A DNA stretch of 64,000 bases from Pseudoips prasinana (GCA_951640165.1 OX621258.1:9447501-9511500); one strand, 5' to 3'. Shown: positions 1-10,640, counted from the first letter of the stretch. Program-made: numbers and translations. The notes: generated from the sequence alone by a model not told the origin.

Positions 1-244
1 GGCCTTAAGAGGGCAGGATGAACGGCGAACACTTATCTACCGCCCATCATACACCTTTTATACCTACTGTGGTGTAATATGTATGAGTTTCATTTTCTTA
101 AGAACGTCCTCCCCTTACATAATACATTTATTATATGGACTAGGCTGAGACCCTAATCTTAGGCCACCACCTACGCCACTTATTTCAGGGTCTGTCACTG
201 TTCCCTAATACAATTCGACAATATTGTATTTCTCCTAAATAAAA
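1..244. other. no feature recognised
   Basis: AT-rich opening segment. I see no coding potential and no repeat family shared with the rest of the window. Confidence 0.4.
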
Positions 245-622
245 TCTTAGTAATATTATAAATGTGAAAGTTTGTGAGTATGGATGCATGAATCTAGCTA
301 AATATCATTGCTATAATAAAATAATTTTTATAAATGTTTATATACAATGTGTAAGTACCTAAATATCTATGTTACTAGAAATAATAATGTATACTTACAA
401 CTATATTACTACAAACATGTTCTGACTATTTACAAGCGCTTTTTTAAAGTCTACGTGAATAAAAACCTTTTTAATTTTATTTTATTTTAAAAATCTTTGT
501 TACTCTTCGAAGCAAAAACTACCGAAAGGATTTTATTGAAACTTTGTAGTAATATAGCTTATATATCCGAATAACGCATGGGTTATAATTTATAAGTTTA
601 ACGCGGGTAGAACCGCGGTTTA
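245..622 (+). mobile_element. Helitron-I copy split by an H insertion
   Basis: The copy starts with TC and the ...AGTAATATTATAAATG type 5' end and ends near a decayed GCGGGTAGAACCGCGG hairpin. The internal 'ACTTTGTAGTAATATAGCTTA' region typical of this family follows the interruption. It is non-autonomous with no RepHel frame. Helitron identity is inferred from TC/CTAG ends and the 3' hairpin seen in better copies. Confidence 0.6.
296..491 (+). mobile_element. H LINE 3' end inserted in Helitron-I
   Basis: This is the last ~200 bp of the H family, including GCGCTTTTTTAAAGTCTACG and the terminal AATAAA plus A/T tail. It interrupts the Helitron. AATCT occurs on both sides (291-295 and 492-496), a likely short target duplication. 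It is 5'-truncated and has no coding sequence. Confidence 0.65.
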
Positions 623-636
623 TAATAACAATATAA

Positions 637-730
637 TGGGTCATTAGTCACACACAGCCATCTGATCCCAAACTAAGCGGAGCTTCTACTATGGAAACCA
701 GGCAACTGCTATACATACATATTATACATA
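637..730 (-). mobile_element. SINE-E tail fragment
   Basis: It matches the 3' half of SINE-E (CATCTGATCCCAAACTAAGC, then ATGGAAACCAGGCAACTG). The tRNA-like head is missing. Confidence 0.6.
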
Positions 731-768
731 ATTTTATTTTTTATTTATTTTTACTTTTTATTTTTTAA

Positions 769-1005
769 ATATTGAGGGACAATGCCAGAGATCATCCTAG
801 CCCCAAACTAAGCAAAGCTTGTACTGTGGGTACCAGGCGACGATATACATACTTATATAGATAGATAAATACTTAAATACATAGAAAACATCCATGACTC
901 AGAAACAATCTGTGCTCATCACACAAATATTTGCACTTACAGGGATTCGAACCCAGGACTACCAGCTTCGTAGGCAGGAGCACTACCAACTAGGCTACGG
1001 TGACG
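769..1005 (-). mobile_element. SINE-A (tRNA-derived)
   Basis: A near full-length copy in reverse. The tRNA-like head with a B-box-like GGGATTCGAACCC lies at the right and ends TAGGCTACGGTGAC. The tail AGATCATCCTAGCCCCAAAC is at the left. It shares the GTACCAGGCGACGATATACA core with the other A copies. Confidence 0.8.
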
Positions 1006-1077
1006 GTATTAAACTAGAGGTCGCATTTGTTCTAAATTCTTAACCTAACAACCTAAAAAGTATGGTTTATCTAATCA

Positions 1078-1255
1078 CTAGCTGTGCCCCACCGTTTTAC
1101 CCGCGTTAAACTTTATTATTTATAGCCTATGTGTTAATCTAGGGTGTCAGCTAATTCCATACCAAATTTTATTGAAATCGCTCCAGCCGTTTAGACATGA
1201 AGAAGTAACAAACATACACACTCACAAACTTTCGCTATTATAATATTAGTGTGAT
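1078..1255 (-). mobile_element. Helitron-I copy
   Basis: A short non-autonomous copy running from CTAGCTGTGCCCC at the left (its 3' end) to TATAATATTAGTGTGA at the right (its 5' end). The 3' hairpin stem is partly decayed (CCACCGTTTTACCCGCG). Confidence 0.7.
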
Positions 1256-1790
1256 TGCAGAACTGACTTAGAATTTATTCGAAAGGTCAAAATTAGGATT
1301 TGAGCTCAGGACTCATAAATTAGTTAAGTATCAAAAGAACGCAAAATCATAGAACGTACTTGGGTGTGATTTGGATACTACTCCTCATAAAGTATCTAAA
1401 TTTTGCGTTTTAACTTCAACTCCTCGGCCACCCCGTATATAAGGATTAGATTCTGAATCCATCATTAAGTACGTAGACCAATTAAAAATGTTAGCATTTT
1501 CTAGTGTTTCAGTAAAAAAATATAAGTCCAAATAATAACTTATAAGTATTTTTATTGCATTTTATTTTATTGCATTTAAAATAATATATAGTATATGAAG
1601 AGGCAGGACGGCCTGAAGGCTCTTCACCACAACTCATCCTCTTATAATTTTATGGGTAGGTGAGGGCGGAACAGAAATAAATTACTTCAAATTACAATCA
1701 ACGTAATTCACAAGAATCACGATTTAATTAGATGTTTAGTGATTACTACAATGTAAAATTAATCAAATTAAATCTTAAAATCTCGTGATG
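1256..1790. other. no feature recognised
   Basis: AT-rich, with a small inverted pair GAAGAG/CTCTTC around 1599-1627. No coding potential or known repeat is seen. Confidence 0.35.
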
Positions 1791-1794
1791 GCGA

Positions 1795-1950
1795 AGATTC
1801 TCAGCGATTCCTCACAAGCGTGGTGCACGGGCGCCGTCTCGTTCAAAAGTGCCTTCAAGATGGCCGCCCACACTACCATCGACACTGACGCTTCGCTGGG
1901 TTGACATTGACAGTCCTGTCAACCTGACGTCGACGTAAACGCCGTCATAT
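1795..1950. other. GC-rich island, unassigned
   Basis: It is markedly richer in G+C than its flanks and contains AAGATGGCCGCCC and an imperfect inverted pair TTGACA...CTGTCAA. Only a 14-codon frame follows the ATG, so I do not call a gene. It could be a host promoter or exon remnant or part of an unrecognised repeat. Confidence 0.3.
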
Positions 1951-2469
1951 ATATTAATACATTCCTTTTCCATTATACATAATTATATATCGAAATGATT
2001 TGTATTATTTTCTGTAGTATTTTTTACCCAGTAGCGACCGATCGTGTTCTAAAAAGGGGCGCGCCTCCCACCGGATTAATAACACGTTCATATTATCGTA
2101 CCAGAGGTTTAAAATCATGAGTGCAGCGTGGATATAGTACGGTATTAGTAGGTATGATATATTATTTGATCGGGCCATTGAAATCGCCTGCGCCTTGTAA
2201 TTAGACCGCACGACCGCTCCCAAATCGGAGGTAATTTTGTGGCATTGTTGAAATTAAATTATCAAGTAATTTACTGTTACCCTACATACAATATTGATTA
2301 GAGTACAAATTGTATAAAAGCATTAGGGACATAAAAGAAATCAATCAATCCGTGATCGTTCAAAGGATGTTATTTGTTTGATTTCACCAAATTGACGGTG
2401 AATTGAAATCATAAGTCAATAGGAGATTACAACCTACTTCTAATTCTTGATAAATATACTGAAATGTGG

Positions 2470-2578
2470 ATTTATGCCGTATGTTAACGCACCTGTGGCC
2501 TTTCTGATGTTGCGAGTATCTATGGACGACGGTGATCACATACTGTCTGGTGATCCACTTGTTCGTTTGCCTTTCTAC
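2470..2578 (+). mobile_element. L repeat fragment (diverged)
   Basis: It contains a degraded version of the L-family end (GACGGTGATCACATACTGTC, then TGATCCACTTGTTCGTTTGC). Copies at 23,850 and 56,100 are better preserved. Confidence 0.5.
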
Positions 2579-2865
2579 TTTAATGTAGAAAAAAAGGTTT
2601 TGCTTAAATTTTGTGATGAAAGGGACGCATAGACGATTAAAAATAAAAAGACTAAGGGGTGGTAAGTAGTATGTTTCGGTTCGCAATCTTGCGAGACAAT
2701 ATATCGGTATTGCATTTTTTTTTACTTACATTACATATGTCACATATAATGATAGTAGGTAATAATTTTTAGTTATGGAAGTTATGTAATGAATATTTGT
2801 ATGCCGGAACTGCTATCTGTGTGAATAAGGATAAAATTATCATATATAGGTACATATTTACACTC

Positions 2866-2945
2866 AAGTCTGTTTCCCAGAAGGGTAGGCACAGATAACG
2901 GATTTCCATTTATCACGATCTTTACACTCCTCTTTTGCTTCGTTT
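2866..2945 (+). repeat. S repeat fragment
   Basis: It shows the ACTC...TGTTTCCCAGA(G)GGGTAGGCA core seen also near 27,417, 56,515 and 61,372. Class unknown. Confidence 0.45.
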
Positions 2946-3127
2946 ACTGTCATTATATTACTTATATACCTACCGCTTTTAAGGCAAATCAGGAATATTA
3001 TCTATCGTATCTTCGTTGCCAAATAAATCGTTAATAAATTAAAAATTAAACATCAAACATAAATTTAGTTTATAGGATCAACTTTGATCAAAAATAATAT
3101 GTTTATAGGTTTTTTGAATTGCAACGT

Positions 3128-3250
3128 TTTTATTCGCCACGGAAGGCGTACGAGATGGTCCTATCTCGTAACAACATGATGCTTATGTGCTTACTTGATG
3201 GGAATGCTTACAAGATGAGACCATCTCGTAAGTATTCCCTATCGAATAAA
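3128..3250. repeat. small foldback element
   Basis: It is bounded by TTTTATTCG at the left and CGAATAAAA at the right. It contains two internal hairpins: TACGAGAT/ATCTCGTA, and an 18-bp imperfect stem from 3200 to 3239. It looks like a foldback MITE with no coding potential. Confidence 0.4.
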
Positions 3251-3276
3251 ATTAATTATAATTATATAATTAAGGA

Positions 3277-3535
3277 ATTGCCTGACTAAAGTGGCAGTGG
3301 GCAGGTCACATAGCTCATAGAACTGACGGCCGTTGGGGCATAAAGTTTCTCGAGTGGCGACCACGAACCGAAAGACGCAGCGTGGGCACGCCTCCTACAA
3401 GGTCGACGGATGATCTTGCAAAGGTCGCGGGAAGCCGTTGGATGCGGGCAGCGCAGGACCGGCTATTGTGGAGATCCATGGGGTAAGCCTTTGTCGAGCA
3501 GTCGACGTCTTTCGGCTGATATGATGATGATGATA
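3277..3535 (+). mobile_element. RTE-B LINE 3' end
   Basis: The 5'-truncated end of an RTE-clade LINE. Conceptual translation resembles the C-terminal tail (…DHEPKDAAW…, then the region matching WTDDLV…W…GEA…QQW) with frameshifts. It ends in the conserved CAGTCGACGTCTTTCGGCTG and a (ATG)n tail. Confidence 0.7.
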
Positions 3536-3599
3536 TAATTAAGGTATAGCTAGTCGCACAAACCAGTCCATAACTGTTCTGCCAGCTAAAACACGTGGT

Positions 3600-3840
3600 C
3601 CCATGGTCAGTATATTGACGGCTGACCATCAAAGTGGTTTAAGTTTGGAGCATCTCCGTGCTTCGGAAGACATGTTAAGTTGTCCGTCCCGGTTACCGTC
3701 GTAAGGCGTTAGGCGTCATTTGTTAAACCATGGTCGGAGGCAAACTGGCCTTAAACAACTCCGATACCAGGATAACCGCTGCATTATGTGAGCCGTTATT
3801 ACGCGAAACGCTAATAATCTCCATGAAGGGGGTCATTTCA
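3600..3840. repeat. interspersed repeat, single copy here
   Basis: It carries TCTCCGTGCTTCGGAAGACA followed by TTGTCCGTCCCGGTTACCGT, a motif pair I associate from memory with a common lepidopteran interspersed repeat. No internal comparison is available. Confidence 0.35.
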
Positions 3841-3904
3841 TCAGTACCAAAGCAAACGAAGGGTTATAAATTAAAAAAAAAACGAATATCTTAAGACAAG
3901 TAAC

Positions 3905-4113
3905 ACGCTGCCATTTGATCCCAAACTAGGCAGAGCCTGTACTATGGCAACTAGACAGCTGATAAACATACATACATATTATAGATAAATTACACCCAGA
4001 CACAGAACAAATAATCGTGCTCATTCAACAAATACTTGTCGCGAGTGGGAATTGAACCCACAACCTCTAGCTTAGCAATCAGGTTCACTAACCAATAGAC
4101 CAACAGGCCAGTA
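3905..4113 (-). mobile_element. SINE-F (tRNA-derived)
   Basis: The head lies at the right (GAATTGAACCCACAACCTC … CCAATAGACCAACAGGCCAG). The tail at the left shares CCCAAACTAGGCAGAGCCTG with SINE-E. The B-box-like region is intact. Confidence 0.75.
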
Positions 4114-4143
4114 TATGGCCAAAAGCTTATAATTGATATTGTT

Positions 4144-4386
4144 TCTTCATTACAGCTCAAAGAAGTCCACAGCTGGACAAGCCTCCCCCAAGAATCATCT
4201 TGCGGTGATATGCCATAATCGCCAAGCTTGGCAGACGTGTTGGCGATCGCAGTAAGACAGCCATATTACTCCGAAGGAAGCTGCTGCCCGTCCTTTGGTA
4301 TGTTTCCGTCGGGTCGACTTCTGCGCCCCCTACGGGATGAGGTGGGGTGATGATATTCTGATATTCGCCGCTATCACCACACAGCA
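4144..4386 (-). mobile_element. C repeat (short element with RTE-like 3' end)
   Basis: In reverse. It contains CAGCTGGACAAGCCTCCCCC at its 3' side, GGCAGACGTGTTGGCGATCG inside, and the ...CACCACACAGCAT 5' side. Its 3' end resembles that of RTE-B, so it may be a non-autonomous partner. Confidence 0.6.
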
Positions 4387-4388
4387 TA

Positions 4389-4652
4389 TCTATATATCTA
4401 TATATATAAAAATCAATTGCTGTTCGTTAGTCTCGCTAAAACTCGAGATCGGCTGAATGGATTTATCTTATCTTGGTCTTGAAATGTTCGTGGAGGTCTA
4501 GGGAGGGTTTTTAAGGTCAGAAATATTCAAATAATTGCCGGGAAAACCCTAAAAATGGCCCTTTTATTTTTCCTATATATACGTTTACTAAAAGAAAAGT
4601 TTAGGTATTTTATTTATCTATTGAGGCAGTACGGCGTCTGCGGGTCAACCAG
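4389..4652 (+). mobile_element. Helitron-like element, second type
   Basis: It begins in a TATATATAAAAATCAATTGC context and contains CTCGAGATCGGCTGAATGG. It ends near GGCGTCTGCGGGTCAACCAGT, resembling a GC-hairpin plus CTRR-T end. No coding potential. Confidence 0.45.
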
Positions 4653-5144
4653 TTTATAATATATCAATGCTTCGCCAAAACTTGTGATAGTCCATTTATG
4701 TTGCGTATGCATGAGTTTGTGTATTTTTATTCACAATGATACACATAAAACTCACTCTGACTTTAAAATATCTACTACGAGGATAGTACCTCGCCAAGAT
4801 AAGGCGATAACAACTTTATCTTAAGCCAGAATAGCGAAGTCATTGATTGACAAGGGGGCCGAAAGTTTTAATTGCACAAAAGCTGACAATGACTCTCAAA
4901 CAGAATAATTAATGGACGGAACTCGTGCTTATTCAGCTCACATAAATATTATAAAAGGGTAGCCTTTTCAGTGGACTTAAATATTGTAGGGAAGCTCTAT
5001 TAATATTAAATGGATTTTTCTGATTGCCAAAGTGCCGGGAGTTCTCTTATGCCTATGTTGCCTAGGTTAATGAAATATTTCAGCCTTCAATTTTAATTCT
5101 CCTGTGCCTTGAAATAACCCATCACACATGCTAAAATAAATAAA
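4653..5144. other. no feature recognised
   Basis: AT-rich unannotated DNA without convincing frames or shared repeats. Confidence 0.35.
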
Positions 5145-5439
5145 AATAAAAAAGGCTTTTATTCACGTTGACTTTAAAAAACTGCTAGTAAAGTCAGAAC
5201 ATGTTTGTAGTAATATAATGTTTTAACAATCCGTGTGCCTAAATATCTATATGTAACTAGAAATAATTATGTGTTATATATACGTTATATAACACATATA
5301 CATTAATATACGTTATAGTTATAGTTATATATACGTGTTACGTTAGTTATAATCCGTGTACCTAAATATCTACATATATGTAACTAGAAACAATTATGTA
5401 TATACTTACATAATTATTTCTAGTTATATAAGTATAGAT
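5145..5439 (-). mobile_element. H LINE 3' end, left half of a split copy
   Basis: It begins with the reverse of the AATAAA tail and the TTTATTCACGTTGACTTTAA end. It contains inverted internal duplications of the TTTCTAGTTACATAGATATTTAGG segment (around 5228-5265 and 5350-5395), so the copy folds back on itself. It is continued at 7756-8045. Confidence 0.65.
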
Positions 5440-5484
5440 CTGGTCTTTGGTCTTTCATGATATGGTAATCTTATTTAATAAACT

Positions 5485-5905
5485 CTGTTTTCCAATCATC
5501 CTAATAAAAATTAGTCGAATAAGAACCAATCCAAAATGGATAACTAACGGCATCAGATTATCTTGCGCTTATTAAAAGGAAAAAATACCTTAACCTTTTG
5601 CGGAACAAGAAAAATATTGGTAAAAACCATCTAGACTATTCGAAATACAGCCATATATTGAGAAAATGTATTCACAAAGCCCATCAATTACACAATCATA
5701 ATGTGCTAACCAATGCTAAAAATAAATGTAAGGCTACCTGGAACATAATAAAAGAAAATGTTTACAATCCAACCATTATGAATAAAATTGATCACATTAG
5801 TATTGATGGTACTCATATAAGTGACCCACAGCTCATAGCCGAAACATTCAATAATTACTTTATTGGCACTCAAAGTTCAGAAAGCAAAACGGTGTACTGT
5901 TGAGT
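5485..5905 (+). pseudogene. LINE ORF2 linker region before RT
   Basis: Translation gives PKWITNGIR near 5530, as seen just downstream of the endonuclease in many LINE polyproteins. The frame beginning with an ATG-type codon at 5598 continues through a lysine/asparagine-rich segment to FNNYFIGTQ, the typical lead-in to RT. It reaches a stop at 5901 because of a frameshift. The RT continues in another frame from about 5863. No independent function is expected. Confidence 0.75.
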
Positions 5906-6708
5906 TATCTAATTTAAAAAATAATGTTAATAGCATGTTTTTACAACCCACTAATACTAATGAGGTGTACAGAATTATTATGTCCCTCAATAACAGTAAA
6001 TCTGTAGGTTACGATGAATTGCCTACAAATATAATAAAATCTTGTGCCAAACACATATCTGGCCCATTAAGTCACATAATAAACCTGTCGTTTGAAAATG
6101 GTATATTTCCGGAAGGTTTAAAAACGTCAATAGTTAAGCCCATATATAAAAAAGGAGATAGCTGCTCATTAAATAATTATAGACCAGTTACATTGATCCC
6201 AGTGCTTTCAAAAGTATTTGAAACTGCAATGCTTAGGCGATTAAATGCGTTTTTAAGTAAATTTAACATACTTCAAGAGCAACAATATGGGTTTCGAAAA
6301 TATAGCTCAACTACATTGGCATGCTTTCATCTAATGAAATACATAACTGAAAGCATAAATAATAAAACACCAATCGCAGCCATATTTCTCGACATGTCAA
6401 AAGCTTTTGACTACGTAGACCACTCTGTTTTGCTAAAAAAAATACAAATATATGGTATTAGAGGTAAAGCACACGATTGGCTAAAAAGTTACTTAAACAA
6501 TAGAATACAATGCACTGAGGTAACACACATCTCGGGTTCAAAAACGATGGAAAAACATAAATCTGCCTATAAAATCAACAGCCGTGGAGTACCTCAAGGA
6601 AGTATACTGGGACCATTACTGTTCCTTTTATATATAAATGATTTGCCCAATGCCCTACTCTATAAATGTATTTTATTTGCGGATGATACAACTTTAATAG
6701 TTCAATAA
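5863..6708 (+). pseudogene. LINE reverse transcriptase domain
   Basis: The enzyme would copy LINE RNA at a nicked target. In the 281-residue frame I see [17 protein letters not shown] (104-120), LDMSKAF (166-172, first catalytic Asp region), [14 protein letters not shown] (about 241-254) and FADD (272-275, catalytic aspartates), all in canonical order. The premature TAA at 6706 falls just after [11 protein letters not shown]. The same frame resumes immediately, with a second TAA at 6736. The Met at 5863 lies upstream of the frameshift junction and is not a true start. Clade assignment (CR1/L2/Jockey group) is by motif memory only. Confidence 0.85.
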
Positions 6709-7476
6709 AAAACGCCTAGTACATTTAATAATGACTAAAATACTGCCTTACTACAAACAATTAATTGGCTAGAAGCAAATAATCTAAAGATTAATTTAGG
6801 CAAAACACAAGTGGTACAATTTAATACATACCATGGCTCGGATTGCCCTTTAAATATAAGTTATGGTGATAATGAAATAGAATCAGTTGAAAGTGTAAGG
6901 TTTCTGGGATTCATTTTGGACAAGCATTGTAGTTGGAAACAACATATAGATTATGTATGCAATAGACTGGACAAATTTATTTTTGCTCTACGTAGGTTAC
7001 GTCACATCTCAACCAGGCAAACAGCCTTAAATGCATATCATGGGTATGTGTCTTCCATTCTGAGCTATGGCTTGATGCTGTGGGGGAATTCCGTAGAATT
7101 CGAAAGAGCATTTAAAGTCCAAAAGAAATGCATAAGAGCTATTTGTAATAAACATTTCATGGAATCTCTTAAGATTCTTCCTCTGCCTTGTCAGTACATA
7201 AAACAAACATGTATATTTGTCAAACAAAACCCGAAACAATTTGAATGGAAAACTACATCTCGAGGTTTCATCAAGTTATGCCTACCTATGATCAGGCTAG
7301 AATACTACAGACGCAGCAGTTATTGTATGGCCATTAGATTGTTTAATAAGTTACCGGAACCAATAAAACATCTACCACTCACTAATTTCAAAATGCATAT
7401 TACTCGCTGGCTTTTGGATAAATGTTTCTACACCGTCGAGGAGTATCTGAACTACACAGGACGCAGTAATTTGTAA
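6709..7476 (+). pseudogene. LINE ORF2 thumb and C-terminal tail
   Basis: It is colinear with and in the same frame as the RT, after two nonsense codons. It contains WLEANNLKINLGKTQ, then VRFLGFILDKHCSWKQHI (a typical post-RT motif), LNAYHGYVSSILSYGLMLWG and a C-terminal RLFNKLPEPIKHLPL block. It ends at the natural stop 7474-7476, before an AT-rich 3' UTR. It confirms that the copy is full length at its 3' side. Confidence 0.8.
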
Positions 7477-7691
7477 ATATTTGATTGTTAATGTGATATA
7501 TGACTTTGTTTCTTAAATAATGTGTTTATAATTTAATTAATTGTATTAATATATTTTGTATTGTAGCTGAAATGTTATATTTACACGCCGAGAACTCGGC
7601 AGAATGTGATTGATCCATCAATATTCTTGTAACAACTTTTATGTATACTCATATTCAGTAAATAAATTATTTGAATTTGAATTTGATCTGG

Positions 7692-7755
7692 AGATCTTTG
7701 GGGGAGGCCTTTGTCCAGCAGTGGACGTATTTTGGCTGATATGATGATGATGATG
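7692..7755 (+). mobile_element. RTE-B 3' end (very short)
   Basis: It contains AGATCTTTGGGGGAGGCCTT, then TCCAGCAGTGGACGTATT and a (GAT)n tail. With CTGG at 5440-5443 it forms a severely truncated insertion of about 68 bp inside H. Confidence 0.8.
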
Positions 7756-8045
7756 ATATAAGTATAGATATTTAGTTACACGGATTGTTAAAAAAAATAT
7801 TTTATAATAATAATAATAATATTTAGCTAGCTTGTATTAAGTTATAGTCAAGGAGATTATGTTTAGGTTTAATTATCGAAATTTATAGTTTAAGCTATAT
7901 ATTATACAATATGTATACTGTCTGATTGGTTCTTTCTATATTAAGGTACGAATTCAATATTATTATTATGATGGACCTCGTGTTTATAACGACGGTCGCG
8001 CTTTAATGCTACCACCGGATCCAATGCAATTCATCTACTACCACT
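7756..8045 (-). mobile_element. H LINE 3' end, right half
   Basis: It continues the H copy from 5439 with GATATTTAGTTACACGGATT, the TAGCTAGCTTGTATTAAGTT block and the GACGGTCGCGCTTTAATGCT segment close to the H coding end. Confidence 0.7.
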
Positions 8046-8060
8046 ACTATAAATTTGATA

Positions 8061-8325
8061 TCTATACTTACTAATATTATAAAGAGGTAACGTTTGTGAG
8101 TATGTGACGTTGTAAAGGGTAGTCTCTGGATCTACTGAACCGATTTTCAAAATTATATCACCAATAGCAAGCTACGTTATTGTGGAGTGTCATAGGCTAT
8201 GATTCATCATCATAATTTTTATTTAACCCGAACTTTTAACCCGAAGTATTACGCAGGACAAACGGGCAGGGACAAAAATATTTATAACGAGGAACGTAGT
8301 CCGCGGGGACTGTTAGTTACCATAT
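8061..8325 (+). mobile_element. Helitron-like element, variant
   Basis: It starts TCTATACTTACTAATATTAT, like the Helitron-I 5' end. It contains CTGAACCGATTTTCAAAAT and finishes near a GC-rich CCGCGGGGACTGTTAGT end. Boundaries are approximate. Confidence 0.45.
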
Positions 8326-9030
8326 ACATTCATTTAGAATAAACTTTTATATCAATATTACAAACAGGCACTTTATTTAATAGATAATTTTTTTGTAGAG
8401 ATATATTTTTTTTGTGTACAATAAGGAATCCCTCTTCTTACAAATTCCCGTTCCCCAATTCTCGAGGATAATGATACGATTTAGTAAATTCCCTTTGTCA
8501 AACAAGTTTTAGGACACATCTTTTTCTGTTTTTATTATTTCATTTTATGAAATAAGTACAGCTCTATATGTATATTACTGGTCTTTAAATAAAAATAAAA
8601 AGTTATTTCACTGTTTGTTGATGGTGGACAAAGGAAATAGACAAATATATTATGTGTCAGTATACGATACAGCTAATTAAAGAAACAAGAAATTGCTAAA
8701 GTAATGTAGTTAAAGCTTTGCTTAACAACTTAATACAATAAAGTAATAAAAATGGGTTATATCAATGTATTTTTAGGTATTTTATTTTATTTCGGATAAA
8801 TAACAGTTACATATTAAAAATGAATAACAAATATCTATCAAAATACATTTTCCACTAATGATTCTAAGGCAAAATCATAAAATAATTTAATAAATATGAA
8901 ATATATACAGTAATAATTTTAAAAACACAAACAATATAAATAATTAAAAATAATGTTAATATTACTTCTGTTAAAATAAAATAAAATATTTTGAGATAAA
9001 AAATAAAAATATAAGGTTAAATTAATACAC
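8326..9030. other. AT-rich, no feature recognised
   Basis: Very A+T-rich DNA with no frame or shared repeat that I can support. Confidence 0.35.
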
Positions 9031-9031
9031 G

Positions 9032-9715
9032 AGAATATAGTAAATACAAAATTTGCCAATTCGCTTTCGTCGGAATGCCCATATTCTCGCTTTATTATTC
9101 AATATACTTTTCAATCCCACTACTCCTTCATATCTTAAAGAACGTTTTGAATTCCTTTGTGACACACATTCGAGGCTTTTAAGATCATCAGAAAACCTTA
9201 AATTGCACATTCCAGCGCACTCTTCCATCTTTATGGACAAATCATTTGCAGTCCAAGCAGCTCGTTTGTGGAATGAGTTACCTTTTTCTTTTAAATGCTC
9301 TCAGAATATAGTAAGCTTCAAACAACTTGTGAAAGACCACTATCTGTCTCTATCATAATAATTATTAATTTATTTTATATGAATATAGTATTTAAATATA
9401 GTATTATATTTATAGTATAGTATAATATAGTATTTTATTTACGTATATGTATGTGTAATAATAATATGATCATTAAGATATTTTTAGTATACCTTTTTAA
9501 TTGTCTCTTTTCTTCTTTTTTACCTATTACCACACTTTGTTGCACCATCCCCGGCATTTTTACACATTTGAATCCTATCCATCCAAAGGTTGTCTGGAAG
9601 AAATCGCTGTATGCGATAAGACCGCCCATTGTACATTATAATTAATGTTTCATTGTTAAATGTTCTTTTATTTTTTGTGTACAATAAAGTGTATTTTATT
9701 TTATTTTATTAAATA
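9032..9715 (+). mobile_element. K LINE 3' end, 5'-truncated
   Basis: A CR1/L2-like LINE end comprising the C-terminal coding tail (9053-9358), an AT-rich UTR containing GATAAGACCGCCCATTGTAC (repeated in reverse at 34,270), and a GTACAATAAAGTG…TTTTATTTTATT tail. Confidence 0.75.
9053..9358 (+). pseudogene. K LINE polyprotein C-terminal fragment
   Basis: A 101-residue frame containing NPTTPSYLKERFEFL and FAVQAARLWNELPF and ending DHYLSLS. The same domain ends the 488-residue RT frame at 36,900-38,366 (APIYLRERFEYL, FSVRAVRLWNSLP, NHFLSL). The role of this tail in these LINEs is not known to me. There is no start codon context; the fragment begins where the copy is truncated. Confidence 0.75.
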
Positions 9716-9939
9716 CAATAACTACTCTGAAACATTAGTGGCGAAAAGGCAAAGAATTATTTCTTTTAAAATTTCGTACGAACACATCGCATACGCTACT
9801 TGCGTTTGGAATCGTACGAAAATTGCCAGTTGCTGATGTGAATATGTACAGCATGATCCTTTTCGTTAACACTATTCATCTCGGCTTGTCTTCATAGGCA
9901 TTGTCACGAGCATTCTTAAACTGCACCCAAAATCTTACT

Positions 9940-10190
9940 AATATTGTAAATAAGATAAGAGAATAAGAAAGGTTGTTAGTACGGATGTATTAATGTATCA
10001 CACATACATCCATACTAACAACCTTTAGCATTTATAATACTAGCTGTGCCCCGCGGTTTTACCCGCGTAAAACTTTATAATTGTTACCTAGCTTATTAAT
10101 ATATTGTTACTCTTTCTCGCAACGGATTTTGATAAAACTTTGTAGCAATATAGCTTATATAATCAAAGATAGTAACGGGGAACTTACGTA
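9940..10190 (-). mobile_element. Helitron-I remnant with foldback
   Basis: The CTAGCTGTGCCCCGCGG end begins at 10,041. Left of it, GGTTGTTAGTACGGATGTA and TACATCCATACTAACAACC form an imperfect hairpin (about 9970-10024). Confidence 0.55.
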
Positions 10191-10222
10191 ATTAATTTTA
10201 TATTGGATTCGGCCAACCGTTT

Positions 10223-10224
<2 letters not shown>

Positions 10225-10282
<58 letters not shown>
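10225..10282. repeat. (CA)29 microsatellite
   Basis: An uninterrupted AC/CA run of about 58 bp followed by GACGCGCACGCACAC. It is likely to be length-polymorphic. Confidence 0.95.
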
Positions 10283-10285
<3 letters not shown>

Positions 10286-10439
10286 GCGCACGCACACCTC
10301 ACACTTATGTTTTTACATTTCTATTATTTTAACAGTGTTATCTTTTAATATTATTAATTTCGTTTATTAATTGTTTACTTTGATCTTATGTATGTTAACC
10401 TAAGTAATGAAACTATATGTAAAAAAATATAAATTTTAA

Positions 10440-10640
10440 TATAGGTAAGTACTACCAACCAACTTGGGTTGCTTTTGTTATTTTAGAATTGGTCTCCACG
10501 AGACAGGCTCGACCTAGTGTGGAGGTCATAAGTTAATGAAAGATATTTCCTTATTGTTACAAAATTGTAATTTCACTGATATATGTAAAATAGTTAAGGA
10601 ATATGTAATTAATTTTGGTAAATAATCTTATCTTATCTTC
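10440..10640 (+). mobile_element. LINE 3' UTR fragment (tentative)
   Basis: GGTCTCCACGAGACAGGCTC is followed by an AT-rich tail ending in (CTTAT)n, a layout I associate with lepidopteran LINE 3' ends. The following 10,660-10,720 is GC-rich with CGTCTCCCGTGCGAGACG. Confidence 0.35.

Larger units (their letters stand above)
5444..7684 (+). mobile_element. 5'-truncated LINE (Jockey/CR1-L2 group)
   Basis: A non-LTR retrotransposon copy lacking the endonuclease region. It holds the linker preceding RT, the RT domain, the C-terminal tail and a 3' UTR. It ends in an AATAAATTATTTGAATTTGA short-repeat tail and is bounded by the 7-bp duplication GATCTGG. The coding part carries one frameshift near 5880-5905 and in-frame TAA codons at 6706 and 6736, so it is dead but not ancient. 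Confidence 0.85.
5426..7769. mobile_element. nested insertion block with 14-bp target duplication
   Basis: ATATAAGTATAGAT occurs at 5426-5439 and again at 7756-7769, flanking an RTE-B 3' end whose first bases (CTGG, 5440-5443) are separated from the rest (7692-7755) by a LINE. The LINE is flanked by GATCTGG (5437-5443 and 7685-7691). Order of events: H, then RTE-B, then LINE. Confidence 0.8.

Noticed and set aside
5863..6708. Group II intron or bacterial RT
   Set aside because: Motif order, flanking post-RT tail, short-repeat 3' end and target duplication identify an insect LINE.
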